A stretch of DNA of 64,000 nt. Origin: Nocardia pneumoniae NBRC 100136. Lineage in GTDB: Bacteria; Actinomycetota; Actinomycetes; Mycobacteriales; Mycobacteriaceae. Under the pieces are notes generated by a model, which ran no database searches, was not told the origin of the DNA, and saw only the letters and a list, made by a program, of their open reading frames with translations. The first letter of the stretch is position 1. Each line of letters begins with the position of its first letter. The stretch lies in the NCBI RefSeq assembly GCF_000308755.1, contig NZ_BAGF01000008.1, positions 1 through 64,000 on the forward strand, given 5' to 3'. Shown here in pieces: positions 16,027 through 24,035 of this stretch. The position numbers and the translations under genes were made by a program.

Positions 16027-16901
16027 GCTGAGTACTCCTTCACCATCTGCCGTAGCAGACTCCTGCTTGCTTGCGCGTCCAGCGCGGAGCGGTGGAGGGC
16101 CGTAGACGCGCTTTTGTATATTGCGACCTCCGCGTCTTCCTCAAAGTACAGGTTGCTGGTGAAGGACTCGACATACACCACGGGCGGATCGGCGTCGAAC
16201 GACAGGATTGAGAACGCGCCGGTAGCTGTCCCTGCTGGATAACCAGCAGTGAACGGCAGAATGCGGATGCTGATGTTCTCGCGGGTGCTCATGTCGGCTA
16301 GGTGCAACATCTGGGCGCGCATGATCCTTTGGTTCCCGACAACCCTGCGCAGTATCGCCTCGTCCAAGACCATGTTCACCTCCAAGGGCTTGGTCTTGCG
16401 AGTCAGGCTCGCTTGGCGCTGGAGTTTCAGTTCGATGCGCCGGGTCTGTTGCGCCTCGGAGTCGTGCGGGAAGAACAGCTGGTTGAGCGACTTCGCGTAC
16501 TCGGCAGTCTGGAACGGGCCGGGTACCAATTCGGATCGGTAGATGTCGATCGAACGTGCCTCGTACTCCAGGCCGACGTATACGTCGAATCGCTCCTGCA
16601 TGACGTCGGTGTGCTGCTGCCACCATTTCTTCGGTTGCGCAGTCGCCTCCTCGAGGAGGCCGATCAAGGCCGCCACTTCGTTCTCGTCTTCGATACCGAG
16701 GACTTCGCATAGGTCGCGTACGTCACGATCGTTGAGCGTGCCGAGATACCCTCTCTCGATGCGCGATTGAGTCGGGACGCTCCAGCGCATCGCTTTCGCA
16801 ACGTCTGGCTGCCTGAGATTCGCCGCGTTGCGGGCCTCGCGGATGTGGTTGCCGAACCGGCGTCGTGGTAGCGACGGTGGCGGTGTGCTGTCCTTGGCCA
16901 T
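16023..16901 (-). CDS. XRE-family helix-turn-helix regulator with DUF5753-type C-terminus
   Basis: 292 residues. HTH at ~15-75 (FGNHIREARNAANLRQPDVA, SVPTQSRIERGYLGTLNDRD), then the large C-terminal domain typical of the Streptomyces WhiJ/Scr1-like group (YRSELVPGPFQTAEYAKSL, RRIELKLQRQASL, EAILRRVVG, ILPFTAGYPAG). GGGGGA just before ATG 16901 supports the start. Base composition is lower in GC than the surrounding genes. A perfect palindrome lies 14 nt upstream, suggesting autoregulation, and the gene faces a divergent set of three small genes. Confidence 0.93.
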   Translation of the reverse strand: MAKDSTPPPSLPRRRFGNHIREARNAANLRQPDVAKAMRWSVPTQSRIERGYLGTLNDRDVRDLCEVLGIEDENEVAALIGLLEEATAQPKKWWQQHTDVMQERFDVYVGLEYEARSIDIYRSELVPGPFQTAEYAKSLNQLFFPHDSEAQQTRRIELKLQRQASLTRKTKPLEVNMVLDEAILRRVVGNQRIMRAQMLHLADMSTRENISIRILPFTAGYPAGTATGAFSILSFDADPPVVYVESFTSNLYFEEDAEVAIYKSASTALHRSALDAQASRSLLRQMVKEYSA

Positions 16902-16915
16902 CTGTCCCCCTTGAT

Positions 16916-16991
16916 TCTTTCAGAATGAAAGATATTGTCACACAGCTTGATAGCTATCCAGCAGGTTTTCGGCAATACATTGAAATTTTCA
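16916..16991. promoter_or_regulatory. Paired palindromes in XRE / small-gene divergent promoter
   Basis: TCTTTCA-GAA-TGAAAGA (16916-16932) is a perfect inverted repeat, and TGAAA-T-TTTCA (16981-16991) is a related one in the opposite arm order. Both sit in an AT-rich stretch between XRE (start 16901) and the operon starting at 17150. They are the best operator candidates for the XRE protein. The rest of the 248-bp gap shows no further structure. Confidence 0.5.
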
Positions 16992-17149
16992 GATTGATGG
17001 CGTCAGTGTGCGGGACTGGTGGTCTCCTGGATGTGCGCCCGGTAGGGGAGATTGCCCGAGTGGCTCTACGCCGCTGCTCGGTTCAGCTCAGACCTGATCG
17101 GCCTGTGTCTGGGGCGCACCTTCAGTTACGAGTGAGCAGGGGAGCACTG

Positions 17150-17629
17150 ATGGACGAGGCTTTTGGGGACACGCCACAGTCCCGCGTCAACTATTACCGG
17201 CGGGTGTGCGACCTGCCCGCGGTCATCGATCCGCCCTCTCTGGGCCGGATCATCATGAAAGCAACTCACGTATGGGGCATCATCATGCCCGCTCCACTCG
17301 GTGCGGCGGTCAAAAACCATATGCGCCAGCATCATTCGATGGTCGGACCGATCATGTCGCACCCACGGTCGAAGCGGTGGACCATCCTCACCAGACCTGA
17401 TCTGCCCGACGAAGTGCGACTGTTCGCCGAGATGTATCGGCTGAACGTGTCGATCGTGCGGACCGGAGGAACGATCGCGCTACCGAGCCCGGATCACCGG
17501 TCGGCGCATGTGCGGCTGTGGGTGGAACCGCCGAACTGCCCATTCCGCCCATCGGGTCTGGTCGTGGTCGACGCCATCCGAGCGTGCACCGGACCTGGCA
17601 AGCCTCCGAGGACGGCGGCGCATGTCTGA
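17150..17629 (+). CDS. Hypothetical protein, first gene of small operon divergent from XRE
   Basis: 159 residues, not recognised. Begins MDEAFGDTPQSRVNYYRRVC and contains several His/Met-rich stretches (HMRQHHSMVGPIMSHP) and a C-terminal basic/proline region. ATG 17150 is preceded by AGGGGAG at a good distance; the frame is open back to 16865, but that part overlaps the XRE promoter and its operators. The next gene overlaps its end by 8 bp. Location beside an XRE/DUF397 pair suggests it belongs to the same regulated unit; no function can be assigned. Confidence 0.65.
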   Translation: MDEAFGDTPQSRVNYYRRVCDLPAVIDPPSLGRIIMKATHVWGIIMPAPLGAAVKNHMRQHHSMVGPIMSHPRSKRWTILTRPDLPDEVRLFAEMYRLNVSIVRTGGTIALPSPDHRSAHVRLWVEPPNCPFRPSGLVVVDAIRACTGPGKPPRTAAHV

Positions 17630-17852
17630 ATCCGAACTGCCCGGGTCGCTGCGGTTGTCCGAGTGCATCGGCGCTGTCTTCCGGAACACGACTGACACGC
17701 TGATGTACGTCGGCTGTCCGCAGTGCCGTCATGTCGCCCCGGTGCACGAGAACCTGATCGGCGAACACAGCGGTGTGTCCGGCCGCGAATGCCCGACCGC
17801 CAAGCTCCGCGTGGTCGATGACAGGTCCGATTTCGTGATCGGTGGTCGGTGA
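17622..17852 (+). CDS. Hypothetical protein with CPQC motif
   Basis: 76 residues, MSESELPGSLRLSECIGAVF at the start and VGCPQCRHVAPVHENLIGEH in the middle, followed by one more Cys (RECP). The cysteines resemble a small zinc ribbon. The start overlaps the preceding stop by 8 bp and the following start by 1 bp (TGATG), so it is translated as part of a three-gene unit. Function unknown. Confidence 0.6.
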   Translation: MSESELPGSLRLSECIGAVFRNTTDTLMYVGCPQCRHVAPVHENLIGEHSGVSGRECPTAKLRVVDDRSDFVIGGR

Positions 17853-18088
17853 TGGGTGGCGGTGAACCCACACCCGCCAACACGTCCCCCAGACCTACGG
17901 AGACCGATGTCCGCCTCAGCGTCTTCTGGCACGGTCTGCATCTCGAGTTCGCCGCCTGCACCACAGCGGCACACGCATTCGTCAAGGAATGGAGGTCGGC
18001 ACACTACGGCGATGCGGTTGAAGTCTTCCCGGACGGCGCGGAGGGCCTTCCTCGCCTCCCCTGCGAGCGGCTCTACCTAGAGCCATGA
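17852..18088 (+). CDS. Hypothetical protein, third gene of small operon
   Basis: 78 residues (79 if GTG 17849 is used). No recognised domain; the C-terminal half reads SVFWHGLHLEFAACTTAAHA, with a final PCERLYLEP. The start overlaps the previous stop in a TGATG junction. Probably co-regulated with the two genes before it. Confidence 0.55.
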   Translation: MGGGEPTPANTSPRPTETDVRLSVFWHGLHLEFAACTTAAHAFVKEWRSAHYGDAVEVFPDGAEGLPRLPCERLYLEP

Positions 18089-18265
18089 CATCAGGGGACT
18101 CGCAGTCCAGTTGAAGGTCGCTGCACGTTGGGGGAAGACATTGCGCCTTTCGGTTGTTGCACCCGGTCGCTGCCGCACCCCCGCATCGGGAAGAAGAGCC
18201 CGGTAACCTGCGGGGTTGTCAGTGGGGTCGGGGAGAATGGCGGGGAATCGATACGAGGAGGGACT

Positions 18266-19924
18266 GTGACCGACGGTCCGCTGATTGTGCAGAGTGACAA
18301 GACGCTGCTGTTGGAGGTCGACCACGAGTTGGCCGATGCGGCGCGGCAGGCGATCGCGCCGTTCGCCGAGTTGGAGCGGGCGCCGGAGCATGTGCACACC
18401 TATCGGGTGACGCCGCTGGCGCTGTGGAACGCGCGGGCGGCGGGGCACGATGCCGAGCAGGTGGTGGACGCGCTGGTCAGTTTCTCCCGGTACGCGGTGC
18501 CGCAGCCGTTGCTCGTCGACGTGGTCGACACCATGGCGCGCTACGGGCGGTTGCAGCTGGTCAAGCATCCCGCGCACGGGTTGACGCTGGTCAGCCTGGA
18601 TCGCGCGGTGCTGGAGGAGGTGCTCCGGCACAAGAAGATCGCGCCGATGCTCGGCGCGCGCATCGACGAGGACACCGTCGTGGTGCATCCGTCCGAGCGC
18701 GGCCGGATCAAGCAGATGCTGCTGAAGATCGGCTGGCCCGCCGAGGACCTCGCCGGATACGTCGACGGCGAGGCGCACCCGATCGAACTCGACTACGTGA
18801 CCGACGGCTGGCATCTGCGCGACTACCAGCAGATGGCCGCCGACTCGTTCTGGGCGGGCGGGTCCGGTGTGGTGGTGCTGCCCTGCGGCGCGGGCAAGAC
18901 GATGGTCGGCGCCGCGGCCATGGCCAAGGCGAAGGCGACCACGCTGATCTTGGTCACGAACACGGTCGCGGGCAGGCAGTGGCGTCGCGAACTGCTCGCG
19001 CGCACCTCGCTCACCGAGGACGAGATCGGCGAGTATTCCGGCGAGCGCAAGGAGATCCGCCCGGTCACCATCGCCACCTATCAGGTGATCACCCGCCGCA
19101 CCAAAGGCGAGTACAAGCACCTGGAGCTGTTCGACAGCCGCGACTGGGGCCTGGTCATCTACGACGAGGTCCATCTGCTGCCCGCCCCGGTCTTCCGGAT
19201 GACCGCCGATCTCCAGTCCCGCCGCCGCCTCGGCCTGACCGCGACCCTGGTCCGCGAGGACGGCCGCGAAGGCGACGTGTTCTCCCTGATCGGCCCGAAG
19301 CGCTACGACGCGCCCTGGAAGGACATCGAGGCCCAGGGGTGGATCGCCCCCGCCGAGTGCATCGAGGTCCGGGTCACGCTGACCGATGCCGAACGGATGG
19401 CGTACGCGACCGCCGAGCCGGAGGAACGCTACAAGCTGTGCTCCACCGCGCACACCAAAATCGCCGTGGTCGAGTCGATCCTGGCCCAGCATCAGGACGC
19501 GCCGAGCCTGGTCATCGGCGCCTACTTGGAACAGCTGGACGAACTCGGCGCCGCGCTCGACGCGCCGGTGATCCAGGGTTCGACGAAAACCAAAGAGCGC
19601 GAGGAGCTCTTCGACGCGTTCCGGCGCGGGGAGATACCGGTGCTGGTGGTGAGCAAGGTCGCGAACTTCTCCATCGATTTGCCGGAAGCATCCGTGGCCG
19701 TGCAGGTGTCGGGCACCTTCGGTTCGCGCCAAGAGGAGGCGCAGCGCCTCGGCCGGTTGCTGCGGCCGAAGCACGACCGCGGCCAAGCCCATTTCTACTC
19801 GGTGGTCGCCCGTGACACCCTCGACGCCGAGTACGCCGCGCATCGCCAGCGTTTTCTCGCCGAGCAGGGGTATGCCTACCGCATCACGGATGCCGACGAC
19901 TTGCTCGGCCCCGCCATCGGATAA
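18266..19924 (+). CDS. XPB-type superfamily 2 DNA helicase
   Basis: 552 residues. N-terminal damage-recognition-like domain (~1-190), Walker A LPCGAGKTMVG (Lys211), DEVH box IYDEVHLLP (Asp300), RRRLGLTATLVREDG, the RED-like motif and a C-terminal helicase domain with VQVSGTFGSRQEEAQRLGRLLRP (motif VI). It corresponds to the bacterial XPB/Ercc3 helicase (Rv0861c), a 3'-5' helicase linked to DNA repair. GTG 18266 has GAGGAGG 4-5 nt upstream; the open frame back to 18128 is discarded. The helicase-associated protein at 24567, adjacent to XPB in mycobacteria, is here separated by several genes. Confidence 0.95.
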   Translation: MTDGPLIVQSDKTLLLEVDHELADAARQAIAPFAELERAPEHVHTYRVTPLALWNARAAGHDAEQVVDALVSFSRYAVPQPLLVDVVDTMARYGRLQLVKHPAHGLTLVSLDRAVLEEVLRHKKIAPMLGARIDEDTVVVHPSERGRIKQMLLKIGWPAEDLAGYVDGEAHPIELDYVTDGWHLRDYQQMAADSFWAGGSGVVVLPCGAGKTMVGAAAMAKAKATTLILVTNTVAGRQWRRELLARTSLTEDEIGEYSGERKEIRPVTIATYQVITRRTKGEYKHLELFDSRDWGLVIYDEVHLLPAPVFRMTADLQSRRRLGLTATLVREDGREGDVFSLIGPKRYDAPWKDIEAQGWIAPAECIEVRVTLTDAERMAYATAEPEERYKLCSTAHTKIAVVESILAQHQDAPSLVIGAYLEQLDELGAALDAPVIQGSTKTKEREELFDAFRRGEIPVLVVSKVANFSIDLPEASVAVQVSGTFGSRQEEAQRLGRLLRPKHDRGQAHFYSVVARDTLDAEYAAHRQRFLAEQGYAYRITDADDLLGPAIG

Positions 19925-19943
19925 GCGGAGGAATTTCCTCCGC
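19925..19943. terminator. Perfect palindrome directly after XPB stop codon
   Basis: GCGGAGGAA-T-TTCCTCCGC begins at the base after the TAA of the helicase gene; it can fold as a 7-bp stem with a 5-nt loop. It may terminate the XPB transcript or be an operator for the next gene, which starts 21 bp later. Confidence 0.4.
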
Positions 19944-19964
19944 AAGCTGTGCTAGGAATAACGC

Positions 19965-20633
19965 GTGCGACGCTTCGAATTCGCGGTGGACCGCAGACAT
20001 GCCCACGCGGTCAACGAAGTCTTCGCCGACCTTCGACGCCTGCGCCTCATGGCGATCGCCGCCGCGGTGGTCGCGGCGGCCGGAACGGCGTTCCTGATCT
20101 GGCTGGACCACACCTGGGCGTATCTGCTCGCGGTCGCGTTCGCGCTCGGCGCGGTGACCGCGCTGTGGGTGGCGCTGTGGACGCCGCGGCATTCCAGCAT
20201 CGACAAGCTGTACGCGGACGGCGAGCTGGTCCCTGCGGTGGTCTCGGAGACCTACCCGTCCGGGGTAGTGCTGCTCGCCCTGGTCGACGTGTCCGCGCCG
20301 GAAACGAGCGATCCGCGCTACGCCCTGGTCATCAGGAAGGTCCGCACGCTGCCCGGCCACCAGGCCAAGGCGGGCGAGCGGGTGCCCTCGGTCGCCGTGC
20401 GCACCGACAGGGCGCCACGGCAGGTGGGCGAGCGCTGGCAGTCGGTGAGCGCCATGCCGATCGCGTGGGGCACCACCGACGGTACGGTGATCGAACGCGC
20501 CCGCGCCGCGATCAGCGAGGTCGAGTGGCGGCTGCTCACCGACAATCTCGCGCTCGCCGACAAGGTGCGGCGCACCACCACGAAACGACTGCTGCTCGAT
20601 CCGCACCAGCTGCCCGGTGAGCTCGGTTCCTGA
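19965..20633 (+). CDS. DUF3239 membrane-associated protein
   Basis: 222 residues: a basic N-terminus, two adjacent membrane segments (~28-70: LMAIAAAVVAAAGTAFLIWL and YLLAVAFALGAVTALWVALW), then a cytoplasmic domain with SSIDKLYADGELVPAVVSET and VAVRTDRAPRQVGERWQSVS. The layout fits DUF3239, a family found mainly in actinomycetes and of unknown function. GTG 19965 has no ribosome site; a TAGGAAT stretch at -12 suggests a leaderless start. Confidence 0.8.
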   Translation: MRRFEFAVDRRHAHAVNEVFADLRRLRLMAIAAAVVAAAGTAFLIWLDHTWAYLLAVAFALGAVTALWVALWTPRHSSIDKLYADGELVPAVVSETYPSGVVLLALVDVSAPETSDPRYALVIRKVRTLPGHQAKAGERVPSVAVRTDRAPRQVGERWQSVSAMPIAWGTTDGTVIERARAAISEVEWRLLTDNLALADKVRRTTTKRLLLDPHQLPGELGS

Positions 20634-20686
20634 ATCCGGCTGCGAACTCCCGGTTTTCCGGTTGCGGGTATGCCTACACTCGGAAG

Positions 20687-21325
20687 ATGGTCCCAGCGTC
20701 CAACTTGCTGGCATTCATCGTCGCCGCGACCGTCATCATCGTCGTGCCGGGCCCCGGTGTGCTGTTCACCGTCGGCCGCGCACTCACCCTCGGTCGGCGG
20801 GCGGCGCTGTTGTCGGTGCTCGGGCATGCCGCGGGCGTCTACGTCGCGTTGGTCCTGGTGGCGATCGGGCTCGGCGCGCTGCTCACGGCGTCGGCGCTGG
20901 CGCTCACCGTGGTCAAGTTCGCGGGCGCGCTGTATCTGATGTACTTGGGCGTCCAGGCTGTTCGCCAGCGCGGGGCGTTGCGCGCGGCGCTGGGCACCGC
21001 GGTCGAACCGGCGACCAATGTCCGGGTGCTGCGCCAGAGCGCGATCGTCGGGCTCACCAATCCCAAGGCGATCGTCTTCTTCTCCGCGGTGCTGCCGCAC
21101 TTCGCCGACCCGGGCAGCGGCTCGTTGTCCTGGCAATTCCTCCTGCTCGGCACGGTCTTCCTCGCCATCGCGCTCGTTTCCGACAGCGCGTGGGCACTGC
21201 TGGCCGCTTCGGCCAGGTCCTGGTTCGCCCGGTCGCCGCGCAGACTGGAGGCGGTCGGCGGCGCGGGCGGCGTGATGATCTTCGGTGTCGGCGCGTCGGT
21301 GGCGTTGACCGGCAGCGCCGACTGA
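20687..21325 (+). CDS. LysE/RhtB family amino-acid exporter
   Basis: 212 residues with six membrane segments, VVPGPGVLFTVGRALTLGRR near the N-terminus and IVGLTNPKAIVFFSAVLPHF, both LysE/RhtB signatures. TACACT at 20675-20680 ends 6 nt before ATG 20687, giving a leaderless start. Substrate unknown. Confidence 0.9.
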   Translation: MVPASNLLAFIVAATVIIVVPGPGVLFTVGRALTLGRRAALLSVLGHAAGVYVALVLVAIGLGALLTASALALTVVKFAGALYLMYLGVQAVRQRGALRAALGTAVEPATNVRVLRQSAIVGLTNPKAIVFFSAVLPHFADPGSGSLSWQFLLLGTVFLAIALVSDSAWALLAASARSWFARSPRRLEAVGGAGGVMIFGVGASVALTGSAD

Positions 21326-21398
21326 AGCGGCTACCATCCTGCGAGGTCGGTGCGTCGGCACCGAAAACAGGTGGGGTTGCAGAGGGGTGGTCGCTCGT

Positions 21399-22808
21399 AT
21401 GAGGTTGTCCGGCTGGATGTGCGCCGCGATCGCCTGCGCGTTCGTCGCCGTGTCGTCGCCACCCGCGAACGCCGACTCGGCCGCGGACCCGCTCGTCGGC
21501 GCACCGGGCCTGGGTGACCCCTACTACCCGATGGACGGCAACGGCGGCTACGACGTTCAGCACTACCGCGTCGGCATCGACTACGACCCGCCGAGCCGCG
21601 CGCTCACCGGATCCACCGAGATCTTCGCCACAGCCACCCAGGGCCTGCGCCGCTTCAACCTCGACTTCACCGGGCCGGAGGTGCGCATGGTGTCGGTGAA
21701 CCACCTGCCCGCCGCGTTCGAGCGCAACGGCGAGCACGAGTTGACCGTGACGCCGATGCTTCCGCTGCTGCCCCGCCTGCCGTTCGTCGTCACCGTCGAC
21801 TACGCCGGGGCCGCCGTGGACACCGAAGGCGAGGGATGGACCTTCGCACCCAGCGGCGGCGCGTTCGTCGCGGGAGAGCCGCACTCGGCGACCAGTTGGT
21901 ACCCGCTCAACGACACCCCGCTGGACAAGGCCACCTTCGAGCTGCACGCCACGGTCCCCGCGGAGTGGGAGGTGGTGTCCAACGGTGTGCGCACCGAGAA
22001 CGTGGTGCGCGATGACAAGCGGACGGTGGGCTGGGTGACCACCAAGCCCGTGCTCGGCTATCTGACCACCGTCGCCATCGACAAGTTCGACTACCTCGAG
22101 CAGCGCCGCGCCAATGGCACCCCGCTGGTCAGCGCGTTCGCGCCGAACGCGGAGATTCACCACCGCGAGAACGAGCAGCGCCTGCCGGAGATCCTCGATT
22201 TCGCCGAAAACCTCTACGGCCCCTACCCGTTCGAGACCGCAGGCGGCATCTACCTGGACGCCGACATGCAGTTCTCGCTGGAAACCCAGACCCGCCCCAT
22301 CTACGCGCCGAAGAGCGATCTGCGAACCGTCGTGCACGAGATAGCGCACCAGTGGTGGGGCGACTGGGTGTCGGTGCGCCACTGGTCGGACATCTGCCTC
22401 AACGAGTGCTTCGCCAGCTACACCGCCGACTACCTGTGGCCCGAGCGAATGGAGGGGGAGAACGTCGACGAGGACTACCGCGAGACCATCCGCAAGTACC
22501 GCGACAACGCGAAGTTCTGGGACATTCCGCTGGAGAACCCCGGCGCCGGAAAGGAATTCACCTCGGTCTACTACCGCGGCCCGCTGTTCCTGCACGCGCT
22601 GCGCAAGCAGATCGGCGACCCGGTGTTCTTCCCGGCCGTGCGCGACTTCCTCGCGGCACACGCCTACGGCAACGCCTCCATGCCGGAGTTTCGCGCGTTC
22701 GTTCAGTCCAGGTCGCCCATGGACCTGACCGGTTTCTTCGACGCGTGGCTCAACCGCACCGAGCCGCCCCCGGAGGAGTACTTGTTCCCAGCGGCGCTAC
22801 GGGGCTGA
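21399..22808 (+). CDS. Secreted M1-family metallopeptidase
   Basis: 469 residues with an N-terminal signal peptide (MRLSGWMCAAIACAFVAVSS, cleavage near ANADS). Zinc site HEIAH (His313, Glu314, His317) with Glu336 in LNECF as third ligand (HExxH-x18-E). The GAMEN motif that anchors the substrate N-terminus in M1 aminopeptidases is replaced by AGGIYL. The helical C-terminal domain of large aminopeptidases is missing, as in other short secreted actinobacterial M1 proteins. GAGGGG lies 11 nt before ATG 21399; GTG 21387 overlaps that site and is less likely. The 3' end is 10 bp from a convergent gene. Confidence 0.9.
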   Translation: MRLSGWMCAAIACAFVAVSSPPANADSAADPLVGAPGLGDPYYPMDGNGGYDVQHYRVGIDYDPPSRALTGSTEIFATATQGLRRFNLDFTGPEVRMVSVNHLPAAFERNGEHELTVTPMLPLLPRLPFVVTVDYAGAAVDTEGEGWTFAPSGGAFVAGEPHSATSWYPLNDTPLDKATFELHATVPAEWEVVSNGVRTENVVRDDKRTVGWVTTKPVLGYLTTVAIDKFDYLEQRRANGTPLVSAFAPNAEIHHRENEQRLPEILDFAENLYGPYPFETAGGIYLDADMQFSLETQTRPIYAPKSDLRTVVHEIAHQWWGDWVSVRHWSDICLNECFASYTADYLWPERMEGENVDEDYRETIRKYRDNAKFWDIPLENPGAGKEFTSVYYRGPLFLHALRKQIGDPVFFPAVRDFLAAHAYGNASMPEFRAFVQSRSPMDLTGFFDAWLNRTEPPPEEYLFPAALRG

Positions 22809-22818
22809 GTGTGCGCCA

Positions 22819-23646
22819 TCAGGCGTCGTCGACGCGCTGACTCGCCTTCGTCACCCTGCGTTCGGCCCGATCCAGCTGGCGCTGTGCGGCGTGCAGGTGC
22901 TCCTTCGCCGACCGCTCGGCCGACTTGCGGAACTGCCGCTGCTCTTCAGCACGGGTGAGTTCGTCGCGCAACGCGGCGACGCGCGCGTCCACCTCGGACA
23001 ATGTTCGTGCAGCGTCGTCGAGCGCGGCTTGTGCCGAATCCCGTTCGGCCCGGGCCGATTCGAGTGCTTCCTGCGCGTCCTCCAGCTCTCGGCGCGCACT
23101 GTCGTCCGCCTTCGGCTCCGATGGCGCTCGGCGCGGTGTCGCCGGTTCGGGAACCGCGACCAGATTCGGCCCGCTCGGCCCGAAGCCTTCGTAGCTCGCC
23201 GCCGTGGCGAGCGTTCCCGTGCGCAGTCGCTCGGCCACCTCGGGTTCGGCGAGGGCCGCCGTCAACGTCTGGCCGACCTCCCGCACGACGCCATCGCCCA
23301 CCGGGTGGCCATGCTCCGCGGCCAGCGTGCCCGCCTTCATGGCCAGCGCGTTGACCAGCTGCTGCCGCTGGGCGGTCAGGCTGCGCAACTGCTCGGCGGA
23401 CAGCTCGCGCTGTGCGGCGGCCAGCGCCGCGCCCAGCCGCAACAGGGCGTCCACGTCCTCGGGCGCCGCGCGGGCGAGCAGATTCGCCGTCCACGCGGAC
23501 AGGGTGGGTTTGCGCAGTTTGCCGATCGCGGTCGCGAGCTGCTTGTCGCCCGCCTTCTTCGCAGCGGCGACCCGATCCGCGCGAGCCGCGACGAACTCGG
23601 CGGGAGCCAATCCGTACAGGTCGTTCGCGACGTCCTGGACCGTCAT
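22819..23646 (-). CDS. Coiled-coil protein of unknown function
   Basis: 275 residues. Conserved N-terminal block MTVQDVANDLYGLAPAEFVA followed by AAKKAGDKQLATAIGKLRKP; C-terminal ~110 residues are a predicted coiled coil rich in Ala, Arg, Glu and Gln. Proteins with this N-terminal block are widespread in actinomycetes but have no known function. TACGCT ends 8 nt before ATG 23646 (leaderless); an upstream in-frame ATG at 23703 is rejected. Confidence 0.8.
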   Translation of the reverse strand: MTVQDVANDLYGLAPAEFVAARADRVAAAKKAGDKQLATAIGKLRKPTLSAWTANLLARAAPEDVDALLRLGAALAAAQRELSAEQLRSLTAQRQQLVNALAMKAGTLAAEHGHPVGDGVVREVGQTLTAALAEPEVAERLRTGTLATAASYEGFGPSGPNLVAVPEPATPRRAPSEPKADDSARRELEDAQEALESARAERDSAQAALDDAARTLSEVDARVAALRDELTRAEEQRQFRKSAERSAKEHLHAAQRQLDRAERRVTKASQRVDDA

Positions 23647-23720
23647 ACCGATTAAGCGTAACGACACGGTCTCGCGCAGCGACACAAACCGCATACTGGA
23701 CAAAAGTCCAGCCGGTGAAA

Positions 23721-23828
23721 ATGCGAAAGGCGTTGCTAGTGAATTACTCTGCGTTCCAACTGCTCGGCCGTCTGGTCCCCACCATCATCGGTTTCTCACT
23801 CTTGGCACTCCTCGGCCTGCACATGTAG
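23721..23828 (+). CDS. Candidate small hydrophobic protein
   Basis: A 35-codon frame reading MRKALLVNYSAFQLLGRLVP then a hydrophobic segment ending LLGLHM. It has a basic start and one possible membrane helix, and GGTGA just upstream, but too close (3 nt) for a convincing ribosome site. It ends right before repeat copy B1. It may be a real membrane microprotein or chance. Confidence 0.3.
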   Translation: MRKALLVNYSAFQLLGRLVPTIIGFSLLALLGLHM

Positions 23829-23856
23829 CGTCACATGCCACCGCGTCGAAACGACT

Positions 23857-23978
23857 GATTTCGCAAGCACATGGGTAACCGATAGGGCACGCCCAGAACC
23901 CGAGCGGCCCCAACGCAGGACCTGAACGCAGATCTTTCGCCACCCAACTCGTACGGCCTGAGTACCCGGAGAGGCGGG
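23857..23978 (+). repeat. Dispersed repeat family B, copy B1
   Basis: Starts GATTTCGCAAGCACATGGGT, passes CAACGCAGGACCTGAACGC, and ends GTACGGCCTGAGTACC then CGGAGAGGCGG. Aligned by eye with B2 (26932) and B3 (47853) over ~120 bp at high identity. The right end is about 5 bp from the TATCCT -10 of the LppU-like gene. Confidence 0.85.
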
Positions 23979-23982
23979 GGAG

Positions 23983-24012
23983 TATCCTCACCGCGTTCAC
24001 GGTCCGTGAACG
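23983..24012 (+). promoter_or_regulatory. -10 element and 19-bp palindrome before LppU-like gene
   Basis: TATCCT (23983-23988) is followed by the perfect palindrome CGTTCACGGTCCGTGAACG (23994-24012), which would overlap the transcription start. A repressor binding there would block initiation; the regulator is unknown. Confidence 0.5.
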
Positions 24013-24035
24013 TGTTCGGTGAGAGAGGTTTACAG

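Noticed and set aside
16865..17149. 5' extension of the 17150 gene by 95 codons
   Set aside because: It would cover the XRE promoter and palindromes, and it overlaps the XRE gene; ATG 17150 has a good ribosome site.
18077..19945. 622-residue open frame antisense to XPB
   Set aside because: Shadow of the helicase gene; composition typical of a wrong frame.
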